Below are positions 1 through 8,386 of a DNA stretch of 64,000 nucleotides, piece after piece; the stretch's first letter is position 1, and the number at the start of each line of letters is the position of its first letter. The notes beneath the pieces are model-generated. The model made no database searches, was not told where the DNA came from, and worked only from the letters and a program-made list of their open reading frames with translations. The position numbers and the translations under genes are program-made. The stretch is from Bradyrhizobium yuanmingense (GTDB taxonomy: Bacteria > Pseudomonadota > Alphaproteobacteria > Rhizobiales > Xanthobacteraceae): contig NZ_JARFML010000038.1 of NCBI RefSeq assembly GCF_029167105.1, positions 1 through 64,000 of the forward strand, in the 5' to 3' direction.

Positions 1-170
1 GGCTCAACCTGATCGAGGGCTTCTTCTCCAAATTTGCTCGCTCGGTGTTGCGCCACATCCGGGTGACATCAAAACACGAGCTGAAGCAACGCATCATGGC
101 CGGCATCGACGACGTGAACCGCCATCCGGTCATCCACACCTGGTCCTATAAACTCGCCGAGGCCGCCTGA
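1..170 (+). CDS. IS630-type transposase, C-terminal end (runs off left edge)
   Basis: The reading frame is open from the first base to a TGA at 168-170 and encodes the last part of an IS630-family DDE transposase, including the W-L-N-L-I-E-G-F-F block that carries the third catalytic acid (E). It is clearly related, but not identical, to the last 170 bases of the complete transposase that ends at 1454, so two different IS630-type elements sit side by side. Only the C-terminus is visible; whether the rest is intact lies outside the window. Confidence 0.85.
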   Translation, partial: LNLIEGFFSKFARSVLRHIRVTSKHELKQRIMAGIDDVNRHPVIHTWSYKLAEAA

Positions 171-308
171 TATGATTCGAACCAAGGAAACGCTCGACTA
201 GACGATCGTTTCCGTGAAACCTGCATCCTGGGATCAGGCTGATCGATGGAAGGGAAGGTTTATTGGCGGATTCCTCGTTTTGCGGTCGGCGAAACGAGGA
301 GCTGTATC

Positions 309-1454
309 ATGGCAGGATGGCGGCGAGCGGTCGAATTGGCAATGAGCGGTGAAGAGATTGCGACGTTGACGACGCTGTCGCGGTCGCGAACTGAGCTGGC
401 GAGCCGGGTGTCGCGCGCGCAGATGCTGCTGGCGTATCGGGAAAATCCGTCGTTCTGCGCAGTGGGCCAAAGACTTGGGGTCCATCATCAGACGGTGCAG
501 CGCTGTGTCGAGCGAGCATTGGTCGATGGCCCGATGGCGGCCCTCGACGATCGCCCGCGGCCAGGCAAGGAGCCTACCATCACGCCTGAGACCAAAGCCT
601 GGTTGGTGTCGCTGGCGTGCGACAAGGCCAAGGACCACGGCTATCCGCATGAGTTGTGGACGACGCGGCTTTTGGCGCGCCATGCGCGCGAACACGGGCC
701 GGGGGCGGGGCATGTGTGTCTGGCCAATTTGGTCCAGGGCACGATGTGCAAGATCCTCGGCCAGGAGAACATCAAGCCGCACAAGGTACGCTACTATCTT
801 GAAAATCGTGACGCCGAGTTCGAGCAGAAGATGGCGGAGGTCCTGTGCGTCTATCGTGAAGTCGAAGTCCTGAAGAAAGCCGCCGCCAAGGGAAAGCGGC
901 GGGGAAAGCCGGTGACGATCGTCTCCTGTGACGAGAAGCCGGGAATCCAGGCTATCGCAACGACGGCGACGGATTTGCCGCCCAAGCCTGGCGTCCACGC
1001 CACCTTTGCGCGCGACCATGAATACAAACGCCATGGCACGCTCAGCCTGCTGGCTGGGATTGATCTGCTCACGGGCCAGGTCCACGCCCTCGTCAAGGAT
1101 CGCCACCGCAGTCGAGAGTTCATCGAACTCCTCAGGCTTATCGATGCCACCTATCCGCCGAACACGGCGATCAAGCTGATTCTCGACAATCATTCTGCAC
1201 ACATCTCGAGAGAAACAAGAGCCTGGCTCGCCACCCGACCAGCCGGGCGCTTCGAGTTCACCTTCACGCCCAAGCACGGCTCGTGGCTCAATCTCATCGA
1301 GGGGTTCTTCTCCAAGTTCGCCCGTTCAGTCCTGCGCCACATCCGGGTCGCCTCAAAACATGAACGCAAGGAGCGCATCATGGCCGGCATCGACGACGTC
1401 AATCGCCATCCCGTCATCCACAGATGGTCCTATAAGCTCGCAGAAGCCGCCTGA
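309..1454 (+). CDS. IS630 family transposase, apparently complete
   Basis: About 381 residues from the ATG at 309. The N-terminal part is a helix-turn-helix (resembling sequence-specific binding domains of IS630/Tc1 transposases), and the C-terminal half is a DDE domain with the acids in S-C-D-E-K-P, L-I-L-D-N-H-S-A-H and W-L-N-L-I-E-G-F-F. It would cut and paste its own element, usually into TA. The frame stays open further upstream to 246, but the ATG at 309 starts where the family similarity begins. It lies directly after another IS630 fragment and before a candidate type III effector gene. No frameshift is visible, so it may be active. Confidence 0.9.
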   Translation: MAGWRRAVELAMSGEEIATLTTLSRSRTELASRVSRAQMLLAYRENPSFCAVGQRLGVHHQTVQRCVERALVDGPMAALDDRPRPGKEPTITPETKAWLVSLACDKAKDHGYPHELWTTRLLARHAREHGPGAGHVCLANLVQGTMCKILGQENIKPHKVRYYLENRDAEFEQKMAEVLCVYREVEVLKKAAAKGKRRGKPVTIVSCDEKPGIQAIATTATDLPPKPGVHATFARDHEYKRHGTLSLLAGIDLLTGQVHALVKDRHRSREFIELLRLIDATYPPNTAIKLILDNHSAHISRETRAWLATRPAGRFEFTFTPKHGSWLNLIEGFFSKFARSVLRHIRVASKHERKERIMAGIDDVNRHPVIHRWSYKLAEAA

Positions 1455-1639
1455 TATTCAAACCAAGAAATCGCTAACCTAGTCTTCGTACGTTCAGGCC
1501 GGGGGTTTTGCGCCGCGAACTCAGAGCCTGCTTGCAAAGCAGGACGCGTGTCTGCTGACCGGAACACTCGAGATCACGGGTATTCTAGTTGAGAGCCACG
1601 GTAATTCTGTTTTGTCGGTGCATGCGGGGAAATGCCTTC

Positions 1640-1658
1640 GTCAGCTGATCGTCAGCCA
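1640..1658 (+). promoter_or_regulatory. Candidate tts box (TtsI binding site), degenerate
   Basis: GTCAGCTGATCGTCAGCCA matches about 14 of 19 positions of the box seen elsewhere in this window (GTCAGCTTCTCGAAAGCTAA). It ends 52 bases before the ATG at 1711, a spacing like that of the nopM and nopC boxes. It would put the downstream gene under TtsI control. It is the weakest but one of the boxes listed here. Confidence 0.55.
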
Positions 1659-1710
1659 GGCGGTCTATTCAAATATGCTTCGCATTCGCGCTTGGATCGG
1701 AGATGGGAAT

Positions 1711-3975
1711 ATGACGGGCATTAGCCAGCCTGGCAAATCGCACGTTGGGGCTACTCGAGCCGACGAATCGAGCAGTTCGCGCTCGGCATCAAGTCTCGCC
1801 CATGCGGAAGACAGCCAATCGTTCGCCTCCGTCGTGGAGCGGATGCGCTCTGGACCTCAAGGTAGAGCGGCGCCGGTCGCCAGACAGCTGCAAACTTCGG
1901 AAGTGGCAGTCCCCATATCTTGGACAGGCGATGAGAAGGCAACAAAGCAACAAATGGACCGCCTTTTGGCGGAGCTTGACACTTGCCGTATTGCGGCCGC
2001 GCGCGCGCAAAACCCTTCGGAGGAACAAGAGCTGATTGATCAGCTCGTCAAGGCAGGCTCAAAAGTTCTGGAGTACTACGCAAGCCTACCCCATCACGAA
2101 GCGCGCAGAAGTCTGTCCGACGACCAGGCTCGCCGCCTCCGCGACGACGTCCTCGACGCAGGGGACAAATGCAATAAGTTAGCGACCTCGACCATCTACG
2201 CCTTGGAGGAGAGCAGGAAGGGTGCGGCCGTCGTGCTCGACCGAATGGTCCAATCCGGCGCTGCCCCCGCTCAGCTGAGCCGTGCGATTTCGAGCGTAGC
2301 AAACCGCTATGCGGCCTGCTTGGAGTGGTGGGGAAAAAAGGCATTGCGCTCAGAGCACATGCAGGGCGTTTGCGCCGCCACCATCAATTTACCAAGTACA
2401 TCAGCCGAGATGCGGCAGGCCGAACAAGCCGGCCTGCGGCTGCACACCGGGTGGGCACTGTTTATGAAGTGCATGCAGCTGCAATCGCGGGTCGCTCTCG
2501 CACAGGTCATGATTGAGCCGCAGGCCAGTACCTTCGAACCAGCCATGAAAGATATCGTCATGGCTGAGAATGGACGGGCACGTCTGCTGGGGACCTTCAT
2601 TGAGGACGTTTTTCCGGCATTCCGCTCGACGTCCAACGCTGTTCTATACAGCAAAGGACGCGCGCTCGACGCTGCGCACTGCGCGGTTTTGGAAGGCGTC
2701 ATGGAGCGGCTTTCGGAGTTTGCGTTGGGCTTGCAGGACATGGTCTCCAAGCTAAGCGGTGCCACAACAGGTGCCGACCTGCCATTGGAATTGTTGGCTC
2801 AGATTGGGGAAGACGCGTGGGTCACTGCGGATGAGATCACGCGCTTCGTGGAACTGCAGCCGAACATGTCGGCCACCATGGCATCAACGGCCGACGCTGC
2901 GGCTGCGATAGCGGCCAGCACCGCCGGCGAGGCTTTGGTGGCCGAAGCCTCCACACCGCGCAGGAAGGGGAGAGGCAAGCGCTCACCCGCCGCTGGCGCC
3001 ATGAGCTCGGCGCCTGGGCGGACGCAGCGACAGGTCGCTACGGCTGAGGAGGCAGCGGCGTTAGGCGCCAAGGTTGTCGTGCTCTCGGACCTCGGTACGA
3101 GGAGGCTCGCGAGCGCGGAGGAGGCGCATGCGAGGGCGTCATCGTCGGCGAGCGCACATTTGGCGATCTGGCAAGCACCGCCGTCGTTGGAAGCACTGAC
3201 GGGGCTTATCGAGCGGCTGGACAAACTCTTGCAATTCGATCTGGCTGGTCAGCAAAGAGCCGTCTCGCAGGCCCGTCAGATGAAACCCGAAGACGTCGAA
3301 CACGTCGTGGACACCGTGGTCGGGCGCCTTAAAATCCAGGCCGCCGAGATGCAAGCCTGTGTGACCGCGTTGGAGGACCCTCGTCGACGGGTCCTACTCA
3401 AGCCTGCGCAAGTGCGCGAAGTGCACGACAAAATAGTCCAGCTCAAGGTGATGCGGTCTGAGGCGCAGGGATTGGCCAAGGCTCTGAACGAGCGAAAGGC
3501 CTCGACCTCAACTGATTGCATGAAGACTTACGCCTTTCCGTGCCAGAACTACCTTGAACACTTGCTTGCGGCCGAGGAGTTGGTGCCCGCGGATCTGCCC
3601 CGCGCGTTAAAGAGTGAGCCAGGGGTGCTATTTGAGATCAAGCTGCAGCCCAAGGCGCTGCGCATTGGTGTATTGCCGAGCCCGATGTGGGTGCACATCC
3701 ATACAAACCGGCCGGTATATGCGCGGCAGCTGCTAACGCTCGATGACGCCGATTTCGCTGCTTGCCACGTCAAGTCCAATACGCAACGCGGCTACAATCA
3801 GCAGTGGCAGAACGCCCGGGCTGCCATGGGTCACGAAAACGTCGTGGTTCACCGCGGTAAGCTCACGCCTGCATTCTGTAAGTCCTTGTTGGCCACAGTG
3901 CATAGTGACATCCCGCGCTATCGAGTTGCAGAGGCGGATCAACAATCGACGCAGGCCGCTCGACATGGGGGCTAG
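1711..3975 (+). CDS. Candidate type III secreted effector (754 aa)
   Basis: I chose the ATG at 1711: GGAG lies about 9 bases upstream and a tts-box-like site lies before it. The longer frame from a TTG at 1612 would place that box inside the gene. The first 40 residues are rich in Ser, Ala and Thr, as in type III secretion signals. The middle is mostly alpha-helical, with an Ala/Ser-rich basic linker (RKGRGKR) near residue 440. The C-terminal ~120 residues form a compact block with H-I-H-T-N-R-P, H-V-K-S-N and V-V-V-H-R-G-K motifs, which I associate only loosely with large effectors of plant pathogens. No signal peptide or membrane segment is visible. Function unknown. It is flanked by IS630 and IS30 sequences, consistent with an effector moved by mobile elements. 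Confidence 0.6.
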   Translation: MTGISQPGKSHVGATRADESSSSRSASSLAHAEDSQSFASVVERMRSGPQGRAAPVARQLQTSEVAVPISWTGDEKATKQQMDRLLAELDTCRIAAARAQNPSEEQELIDQLVKAGSKVLEYYASLPHHEARRSLSDDQARRLRDDVLDAGDKCNKLATSTIYALEESRKGAAVVLDRMVQSGAAPAQLSRAISSVANRYAACLEWWGKKALRSEHMQGVCAATINLPSTSAEMRQAEQAGLRLHTGWALFMKCMQLQSRVALAQVMIEPQASTFEPAMKDIVMAENGRARLLGTFIEDVFPAFRSTSNAVLYSKGRALDAAHCAVLEGVMERLSEFALGLQDMVSKLSGATTGADLPLELLAQIGEDAWVTADEITRFVELQPNMSATMASTADAAAAIAASTAGEALVAEASTPRRKGRGKRSPAAGAMSSAPGRTQRQVATAEEAAALGAKVVVLSDLGTRRLASAEEAHARASSSASAHLAIWQAPPSLEALTGLIERLDKLLQFDLAGQQRAVSQARQMKPEDVEHVVDTVVGRLKIQAAEMQACVTALEDPRRRVLLKPAQVREVHDKIVQLKVMRSEAQGLAKALNERKASTSTDCMKTYAFPCQNYLEHLLAAEELVPADLPRALKSEPGVLFEIKLQPKALRIGVLPSPMWVHIHTNRPVYARQLLTLDDADFAACHVKSNTQRGYNQQWQNARAAMGHENVVVHRGKLTPAFCKSLLATVHSDIPRYRVAEADQQSTQAARHGG

Positions 3976-4114
3976 CCTCGCGGCAGAGTACCGATTGTGG
4001 TGACTTCAGGCAGACCTCCGAAATCCGGACCCGGCGGTCCCTAATCAGGCTCGTGGGCCTACAGCAGCTCGTAGCCTGGAAGCTTCTAAGACGAAGCCCA
4101 TTCGCTCTCGGCGC

Positions 4115-5065
4115 ATGGCCAGTTCTGCCGGCCGGCCCAAGTCGACCAAGCTTGCGCTCAACGCAACCTTGCGCACTTATGTGGCGGAGAGACTTGCCGG
4201 CGGCGTTGTAGCCCCGAGCGGAGCTTATATTCCGGGCCCCGCCGTTCGGTGGAACGGCCGCCGGCATGGCCGGCGAAAGGATCGACGATGGGCCAAAGCA
4301 TGGAGCCCTGAGCAGATTGCCCGACGCTCGCTGATCGACCTCCCGGACGACAAGACGATGCGCATCAGCCACGAAGCCATCTATCAGGCTCTCTTCGTTC
4401 AGGGCCGCGGTGTACTGCGCAGCGAGCTGATGGCCTGCTTACGAACCGGGCGCGTGTTGCGCGTGCCCAGGGGACGCGTACGCAGGCGGGGCAAGGGCTT
4501 TGTCTCGCCGGAGATCATGATCCGCGAGCGACCCGCTGAAGCAGCCGATCGAGCAGTGCCGGGACATTGGGAGGGAGACCTCATTCTCGGTCTTGGCAGC
4601 TCGGCGATCGGCACGTTGGTCGAGCGCACGACGCGCTTGACAATGCTACTGCACCTTCCCCGACTGGCGGGGCATGGCGAAGTTCCACGTAAGAAGAACG
4701 GACCTGCACTCGCGGGACACGGAGCGGAAGCCGTGCGTGACGCGATCTCGCGCACCATCATCACTTTGCCCGAAGAGCTACGTCGCACGCTGACTTGGGA
4801 TCAAGGAGCGGAAATGGCTCAGCACGACCGCCTCAAGATCGATGCGGGTATCCAAGTCTACTTCTGCGATCCTCAAAGCCCTTGGCAACGCGGCACTAAC
4901 GAGAACACCAACGGCTTGCTGCGGCAGTACTTCCCGAAAGGCACAGACCTGAGCATCCACAGCGCCGACGAGATATCCGCTGTAGCAGCGGTCCTGAATG
5001 CCCGGCCGAGAAAGACACTGGGCTGGAAAACGCCGGCAGAAGCGCTTGACGAATTATTATCATGA
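4115..5065 (+). pseudogene. IS30 family transposase, N-terminally truncated
   Basis: 316 residues of an IS30 transposase. The catalytic core is present: G-H-W-E-G-D-L, L-T-W-D-Q-G-A-E-M and P-W-Q-R-G-T-N-E-N-T-N-G carry the D, D and E. IS30 transposases normally have an N-terminal helix-turn-helix of about 70-80 residues; here similarity begins only near residue 5 and I could not find that domain in frame upstream, where 3976-4114 carries stops in all useful frames. The right end of the element appears to lie near 5097, in the GTGTTGCGACGACCGTTTGA sequence. Probably inactive. Confidence 0.85.
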
Positions 5066-5097
5066 GTGAAAAATTGGGTGTTGCGACGACCGTTTGA

Positions 5098-5369
5098 ATC
5101 CGCCGTTCTATCCAACGGAGCTGTGGAAGTTGTTCACGTACTTCGACGAACGTATCGGAGCCTGGCTCCGACGGAAGTACAAGCCGCTCAAAAGGCACCG
5201 GGGACGGGGCTTGCGGCGGCTGAACGGCATTGCGAAGCGCAACCCCTCGCTCTTCGTCCACTGGGCGCGCCTTGGTCACGCAACGGTTGGGTAACAGAGC
5301 CGGATGATGCGAGAGTATCACGTCCGGTTCTGTGAGGGGCTGAGGGTGAAACTCCCTCGGCCCACTCGA
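5098..5369 (+). mobile_element. Group II intron 3' remnant (maturase tail plus domains V-VI)
   Basis: The first ~190 bases encode the C-terminal tail of a group II intron reverse transcriptase/maturase (W-L-R-R-K-Y-K-P-L-K followed by L-F-V-H-W). Downstream, 5297-5330 fits domain V: 34 nt, AGC catalytic triad at 5298-5300, and a GAGA tetraloop at 5311-5314. The following G-rich hairpin to about 5367 fits domain VI. The 3' splice boundary falls at about 5369, right where an IS5-type transposase frame resumes, so the intron had inserted into that gene. The 5' part of the intron is gone, replaced by IS30. Confidence 0.85.
5297..5330 (+). ncRNA. Group II intron domain V
   Basis: A 34-nt hairpin with the hallmark features of domain V: GAGCCGGA start including the AGC triad, stem TGATGC/GTATCA, GAGA loop, and closing strand TCCGGTTC. 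It is the catalytic heart of a group II intron. The rest of the ribozyme upstream is missing, so it cannot splice by itself. Confidence 0.85.
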
Positions 5370-6036
5370 CAGTTCTTCTGCGGCGAAGAGTTCTTCCAGC
5401 ACCGCCTGGTGTTCGATCGCTCCTCATTGACGCGCTGGCGCCAGCGCATGGGCGAGGAGAAGCTGCAAGCCCTGCTGCAGGAGAGCCTTGCGGTCGCCAC
5501 CAAGACCGAAGCGATCAAGCCGTCCGATCCCAACGGCGCCATCGTCGACACCACGGTGCAGCCCAAGAACGTGATGTTCCCAACCGACGCACGACTTCTG
5601 AACCGCGCCCGTGAGATCCTGGTGCGGCTCGCCAAGGCCGCCGGCATCACGCTGCGTCAGGCCTACGGGCGGGTCGGCAAGTTCGCGCTGATCAATCACC
5701 AGCGCTATGCCCATGCCAAGCAGTTCAAGCGCGCCAACCGGGCCTTGAAGACGCTCCGAACCTATCTGGGTCGCGTCATCCGTGACATCGGCCGCAAGCT
5801 CGGTGGCAACGCTGACCTGCTCGGTGGGATCGGGTTGGAGCGCATGCTGGCGCGGGCGCGACGGGTGCTTGAACAGAAGCAGCACCAGCGTGGACCGAAG
5901 GTCTACTCGCTGCACGCTCCGGAGGTGGAGTGCATCGGCAAGGGCAAGGCCCACCGGCCCTACGAGTTCGGGGTCAAGGTTTCCGTTGCCACCACGCTAT
6001 CGCACGCCAGGGGTGGCCAGTTCGTCACCCATGTGA
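5370..6036 (+). pseudogene. IS5-type transposase fragment, cut at both ends
   Basis: An open frame of about 220 codons reads as the central part of an IS5-superfamily transposase: F-F-C-G-E-E-F-F-Q-H, I-V-D-T-T-V-Q-P-K-N (first catalytic D), A-R-L-L-N-R, and K-A-H-R-P-Y-E-F-G-V-K. The N-terminus is missing because the group II intron tail abuts it at about 5369. The C-terminus stops making sense after T-H-V at about 6036, where the IS21 end begins. The glutamate-containing C-terminal region is lost, so it is not functional. Confidence 0.85.
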
Positions 6037-6051
6037 ATGCGAATTTCACGG

Positions 6052-6107
6052 ATCGTGAGCGTTGATTTCGGACGATCGTGAGCACTGAACTCAGACGATC
6101 GTGAGCA
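6052..6107. repeat. Terminal repeats of the IS21-like element
   Basis: GATCGTGAGC occurs three times, at 6052-6061, 6075-6084 and 6098-6107, exactly 23 bases apart. IS21 elements carry such multiple terminal repeats as transposase binding sites, and the array lies between the istB stop and the outer end of the element. Confidence 0.85.
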
Positions 6108-6135
6108 GCCCGCTACGGCCGATGGGGAGATAGAG

Positions 6136-6897
6136 TCAGGGTGACGGCTGCCCGTCAAGGGCGATGGTTTTGGCGCTGCGTTTTCGCATGCTTTCACCGG
6201 AGAGCTGGAGGCGGTGGGCGTTATGCACGAGGCGATCGAGAATGGCGTCGGCGACCGTGGGGTCCCCGATGGCTCCATGCCAGGTGTCTACGGGGAGCTG
6301 ACTTGTGACGATTGTGGGTGCGCGGCCATGGCGGTCCTCGAGGATCTCGAGCAGGTCGCGGCGTTCGGCGGCAGTGAGCACGGACAAGCCCCAATCGTCC
6401 AAGATCAACAGCTGAGCGCGGCCGAGACTTTTGAGGAGCCGGGGGTAACGTCCGTCCCCGCGAGCGAGCGCGAGGGCTTCGAAGAGCCTCGGGACGCGAT
6501 GATAGAGAACGGAGCGATTGTCGCGGCAGGCCTTGTGGCCGAGAGCACCGGCTAACCAACTTTTGCCCAGGCCGGTGGCGCCGGTGACGAGCAGGTTCTC
6601 GTGGCGATCGATCCAGCGGCCTTCGACGAGCTTGGCGAAAACGGCGCGATCGATGCCACGCGGGGTACGCAGATCAACGTCTTCGACGCAAGCATTCTGG
6701 CGCAACGCGGCGATCTTGAGGCGCATGGTGAGCCGCCTGGTGTCGCGTTCGGCGGCTTCGCGGTCGACCAACAGGCCGATCCGATCTTCGAACGGCATGG
6801 CTTCGAGATCGGGTAATCGGCGCTGCTCCTCGAAGGCCTTGGCCATTCCGCTGAGGCCGAGCTCGATCAGCCGTTCGTGGGTTGGGTGGTTGAGCAT
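6136..6897 (-). CDS. istB: IstB, AAA+ helper ATPase of IS21 transposition
   Basis: 253 residues. The Walker A motif G-A-T-G-L-G-K-S and the Walker B region L-L-I-L-D-D-W-G are intact, as in DnaC-like IstB proteins that deliver IstA to target DNA. The ATG at 6897 is preceded by an AAAGGAGA ribosome binding site. The frame remains open far upstream of this ATG, but family similarity starts at M-L-N-H-P-T-H-E-R. The gene follows the istA remnant by 17 bases, as expected for an istAB operon. Confidence 0.9.
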   Translation of the reverse strand: MLNHPTHERLIELGLSGMAKAFEEQRRLPDLEAMPFEDRIGLLVDREAAERDTRRLTMRLKIAALRQNACVEDVDLRTPRGIDRAVFAKLVEGRWIDRHENLLVTGATGLGKSWLAGALGHKACRDNRSVLYHRVPRLFEALALARGDGRYPRLLKSLGRAQLLILDDWGLSVLTAAERRDLLEILEDRHGRAPTIVTSQLPVDTWHGAIGDPTVADAILDRLVHNAHRLQLSGESMRKRSAKTIALDGQPSP

Positions 6898-6914
6898 GCA
6901 TGGTCTCCTTTGCT

Positions 6915-7335
6915 TCAGTGGAAGTAGTCGCGGCCGCGGATGTTGCCGTGGCGCAGGGGTTGGTGCTCGAAAGGCTCGTCGTCGAAGAGAGAGCGATCGA
7001 GACCGTTCTGGAGAATCGATCGGATGGAGGCGACGGAGCGCGCCTTGATGAGGATGCCGCGCCGGCAGGCCGCGTCGACGCGTTCGGCGCCGTAGCTTTT
7101 GGCCAGCGCCAGAATGCCGAGGCAGGTTCGAAAGCCCTGTTCTGGATGAGGCCGGGCTTCGATCACGGCCTGGAAGAACGCTGCAGTCGAAGGGCCGATT
7201 CGCTCGCCGGCGGCGATCACCGCGGCGGGGGTCCATTTGCCGTAGCGGCGATGCGCGCTGGGCATGTGGTCGGCGATGGTGGTGTGTCCGCGCCGGTTGG
7301 GGGCGCAGGCATGGCTGGCGATGCGCCGAGGATTT
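6915..7335 (-). pseudogene. istA: istA, C-terminal fragment
   Basis: About 138 codons of the IstA transposase C-terminus, including R-R-G-H-T-T-I-A-D-H-M-P, H-R-R-Y-G-K-W-T-P and H-P-E-Q-G-F-R. The catalytic DDE domain and DNA-binding N-terminus are missing; the sequence switches at about 7325-7335 to a relaxase gene on the opposite strand. The deletion removed the front of both genes. Confidence 0.85.
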
Positions 7336-8374
7336 TCGCGCGGTAGCCGACCGGGTGGAGCAGACGCTCGGTCTTACCGACCAGCCGCGCGCCATCGTCA
7401 TCCATGAGAAAGATGGGCGAAGGCACGCCCATGTTGTCTGGTCCCGCATCGACGCAGACATGATGCGGGCGATTAATCTGCCATTTTACAAGACAAAGCT
7501 CATGGAGCTCTCGAAGGAGCTCTTTCTCGAAAACGGCTGGGAGCTGCCCAACGGCTATCGGGTGGACAAAGGGAAGAACCCCCTTAACTTCACACTCGCG
7601 GAGTGGCAGCAGGCCAAGCGCCTCGGGATCGATCCCCGCGAAGTGAAACAGACGCTCCAAGGCGCCTGGCAGGCCTCCGACAATTTGCAGGCGTTTCAGC
7701 ACGCGCTCGAAGAGCGCGGCTACTTCCTTGCTCGGGGCGACCGACGTGGCTTCGTCGTCATCGACCTGGAGAACAAGGTCTATTCCCTCTCGCGCTATGC
7801 CGGAGTGAAGAACAAGGACCTTAAGTCGAAGCTGAGCGAGCCCGAACGTCTGCCCGATGTCGGGCAGACGCAAAGGCTCGTGTATCAGCGCGTGAGCAGA
7901 CAGCTACGCGCCTACATCGCGCAGAAGAAAGCCGAGCTCAAAAAGGAAATGGAGCCGTTGCGGACGCAGGCGATGGATATCTCCCGGCGCCAGCGCGTAG
8001 ATCGCAAAGTGACGGAGCTCAAGCTTCGCGAGCGCGAAAGAAACGAGGTGAAAGAACGCGCCGGACGTTTCCGGCGCGGACTCGGTATGATTTTCGACGT
8101 GTTGACCGGGCGGTTGTTCAAGCTGCGCCGCCAGAACGAGCAGGAAGCCGCCAAGGCTTACCTGCGCGACAAGGCGCACCGCGAACAGTCAAGCAACACG
8201 CAGCTCAGAGAGCGTCAGAAGATTCAGCTCAAAATCGATGCCCTGAAAAGCCAGCATCGCGACGCACGCGTCGCGCTGGCGCGTCAGGTCGGCCAGACCT
8301 TGCAGGATCTTCGCCGCAATGAGCATGAGCGCGAGCATGGCCGCGAGCGCGAAGGACCCGAGCTCGAAATGTAA
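7331..8374 (+). pseudogene. MobA/VirD2-type relaxase, N-terminus lost
   Basis: About 347 codons remain, ending in TAA at 8372-8374. The motif G-R-R-H-A-H-V-V-W-S-R-I-D is the histidine-rich metal-binding motif III of MobA/VirD2 relaxases. The C-terminal half is a charged coiled-coil-like tail. The roughly 90 N-terminal residues, where these relaxases have the catalytic tyrosine, are missing at the IS21 junction. A start at the GTG or ATG codons near 7355 might yield a protein, but it could not nick DNA. It lies 12 bases before the coupling-protein gene, as in a mobilisation operon. Confidence 0.8.
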
Positions 8375-8386
8375 AGGAGGCGTCAG

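Larger units (their letters stand above)
6034..7335 (-). mobile_element. IS21-like element, left part (istA side) deleted
   Basis: The segment contains a complete istB, the last ~135 codons of istA and one terminal repeat array. It ends abruptly near 7335 against a relaxase gene and near 6034 against an IS5 fragment. Because istA is truncated it should not transpose by itself. Confidence 0.8.

Noticed and set aside
234..1277. Long minus-strand frame opposite the IS630 transposase
   Set aside because: It is the mirror of a high-GC coding gene; its product shows no family features.
1527..1543. Perfect hairpin identical on the minus strand to the anticodon arm of tRNA-Ala(TGC)
   Set aside because: No D arm, T arm or acceptor stem could be placed around it, so it is not reported as a tRNA or att site.
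1612..1710. TTG start giving a 787-residue version of the effector
   Set aside because: It would put the tts-like box inside the gene, and the ATG at 1711 has a better ribosome binding site.
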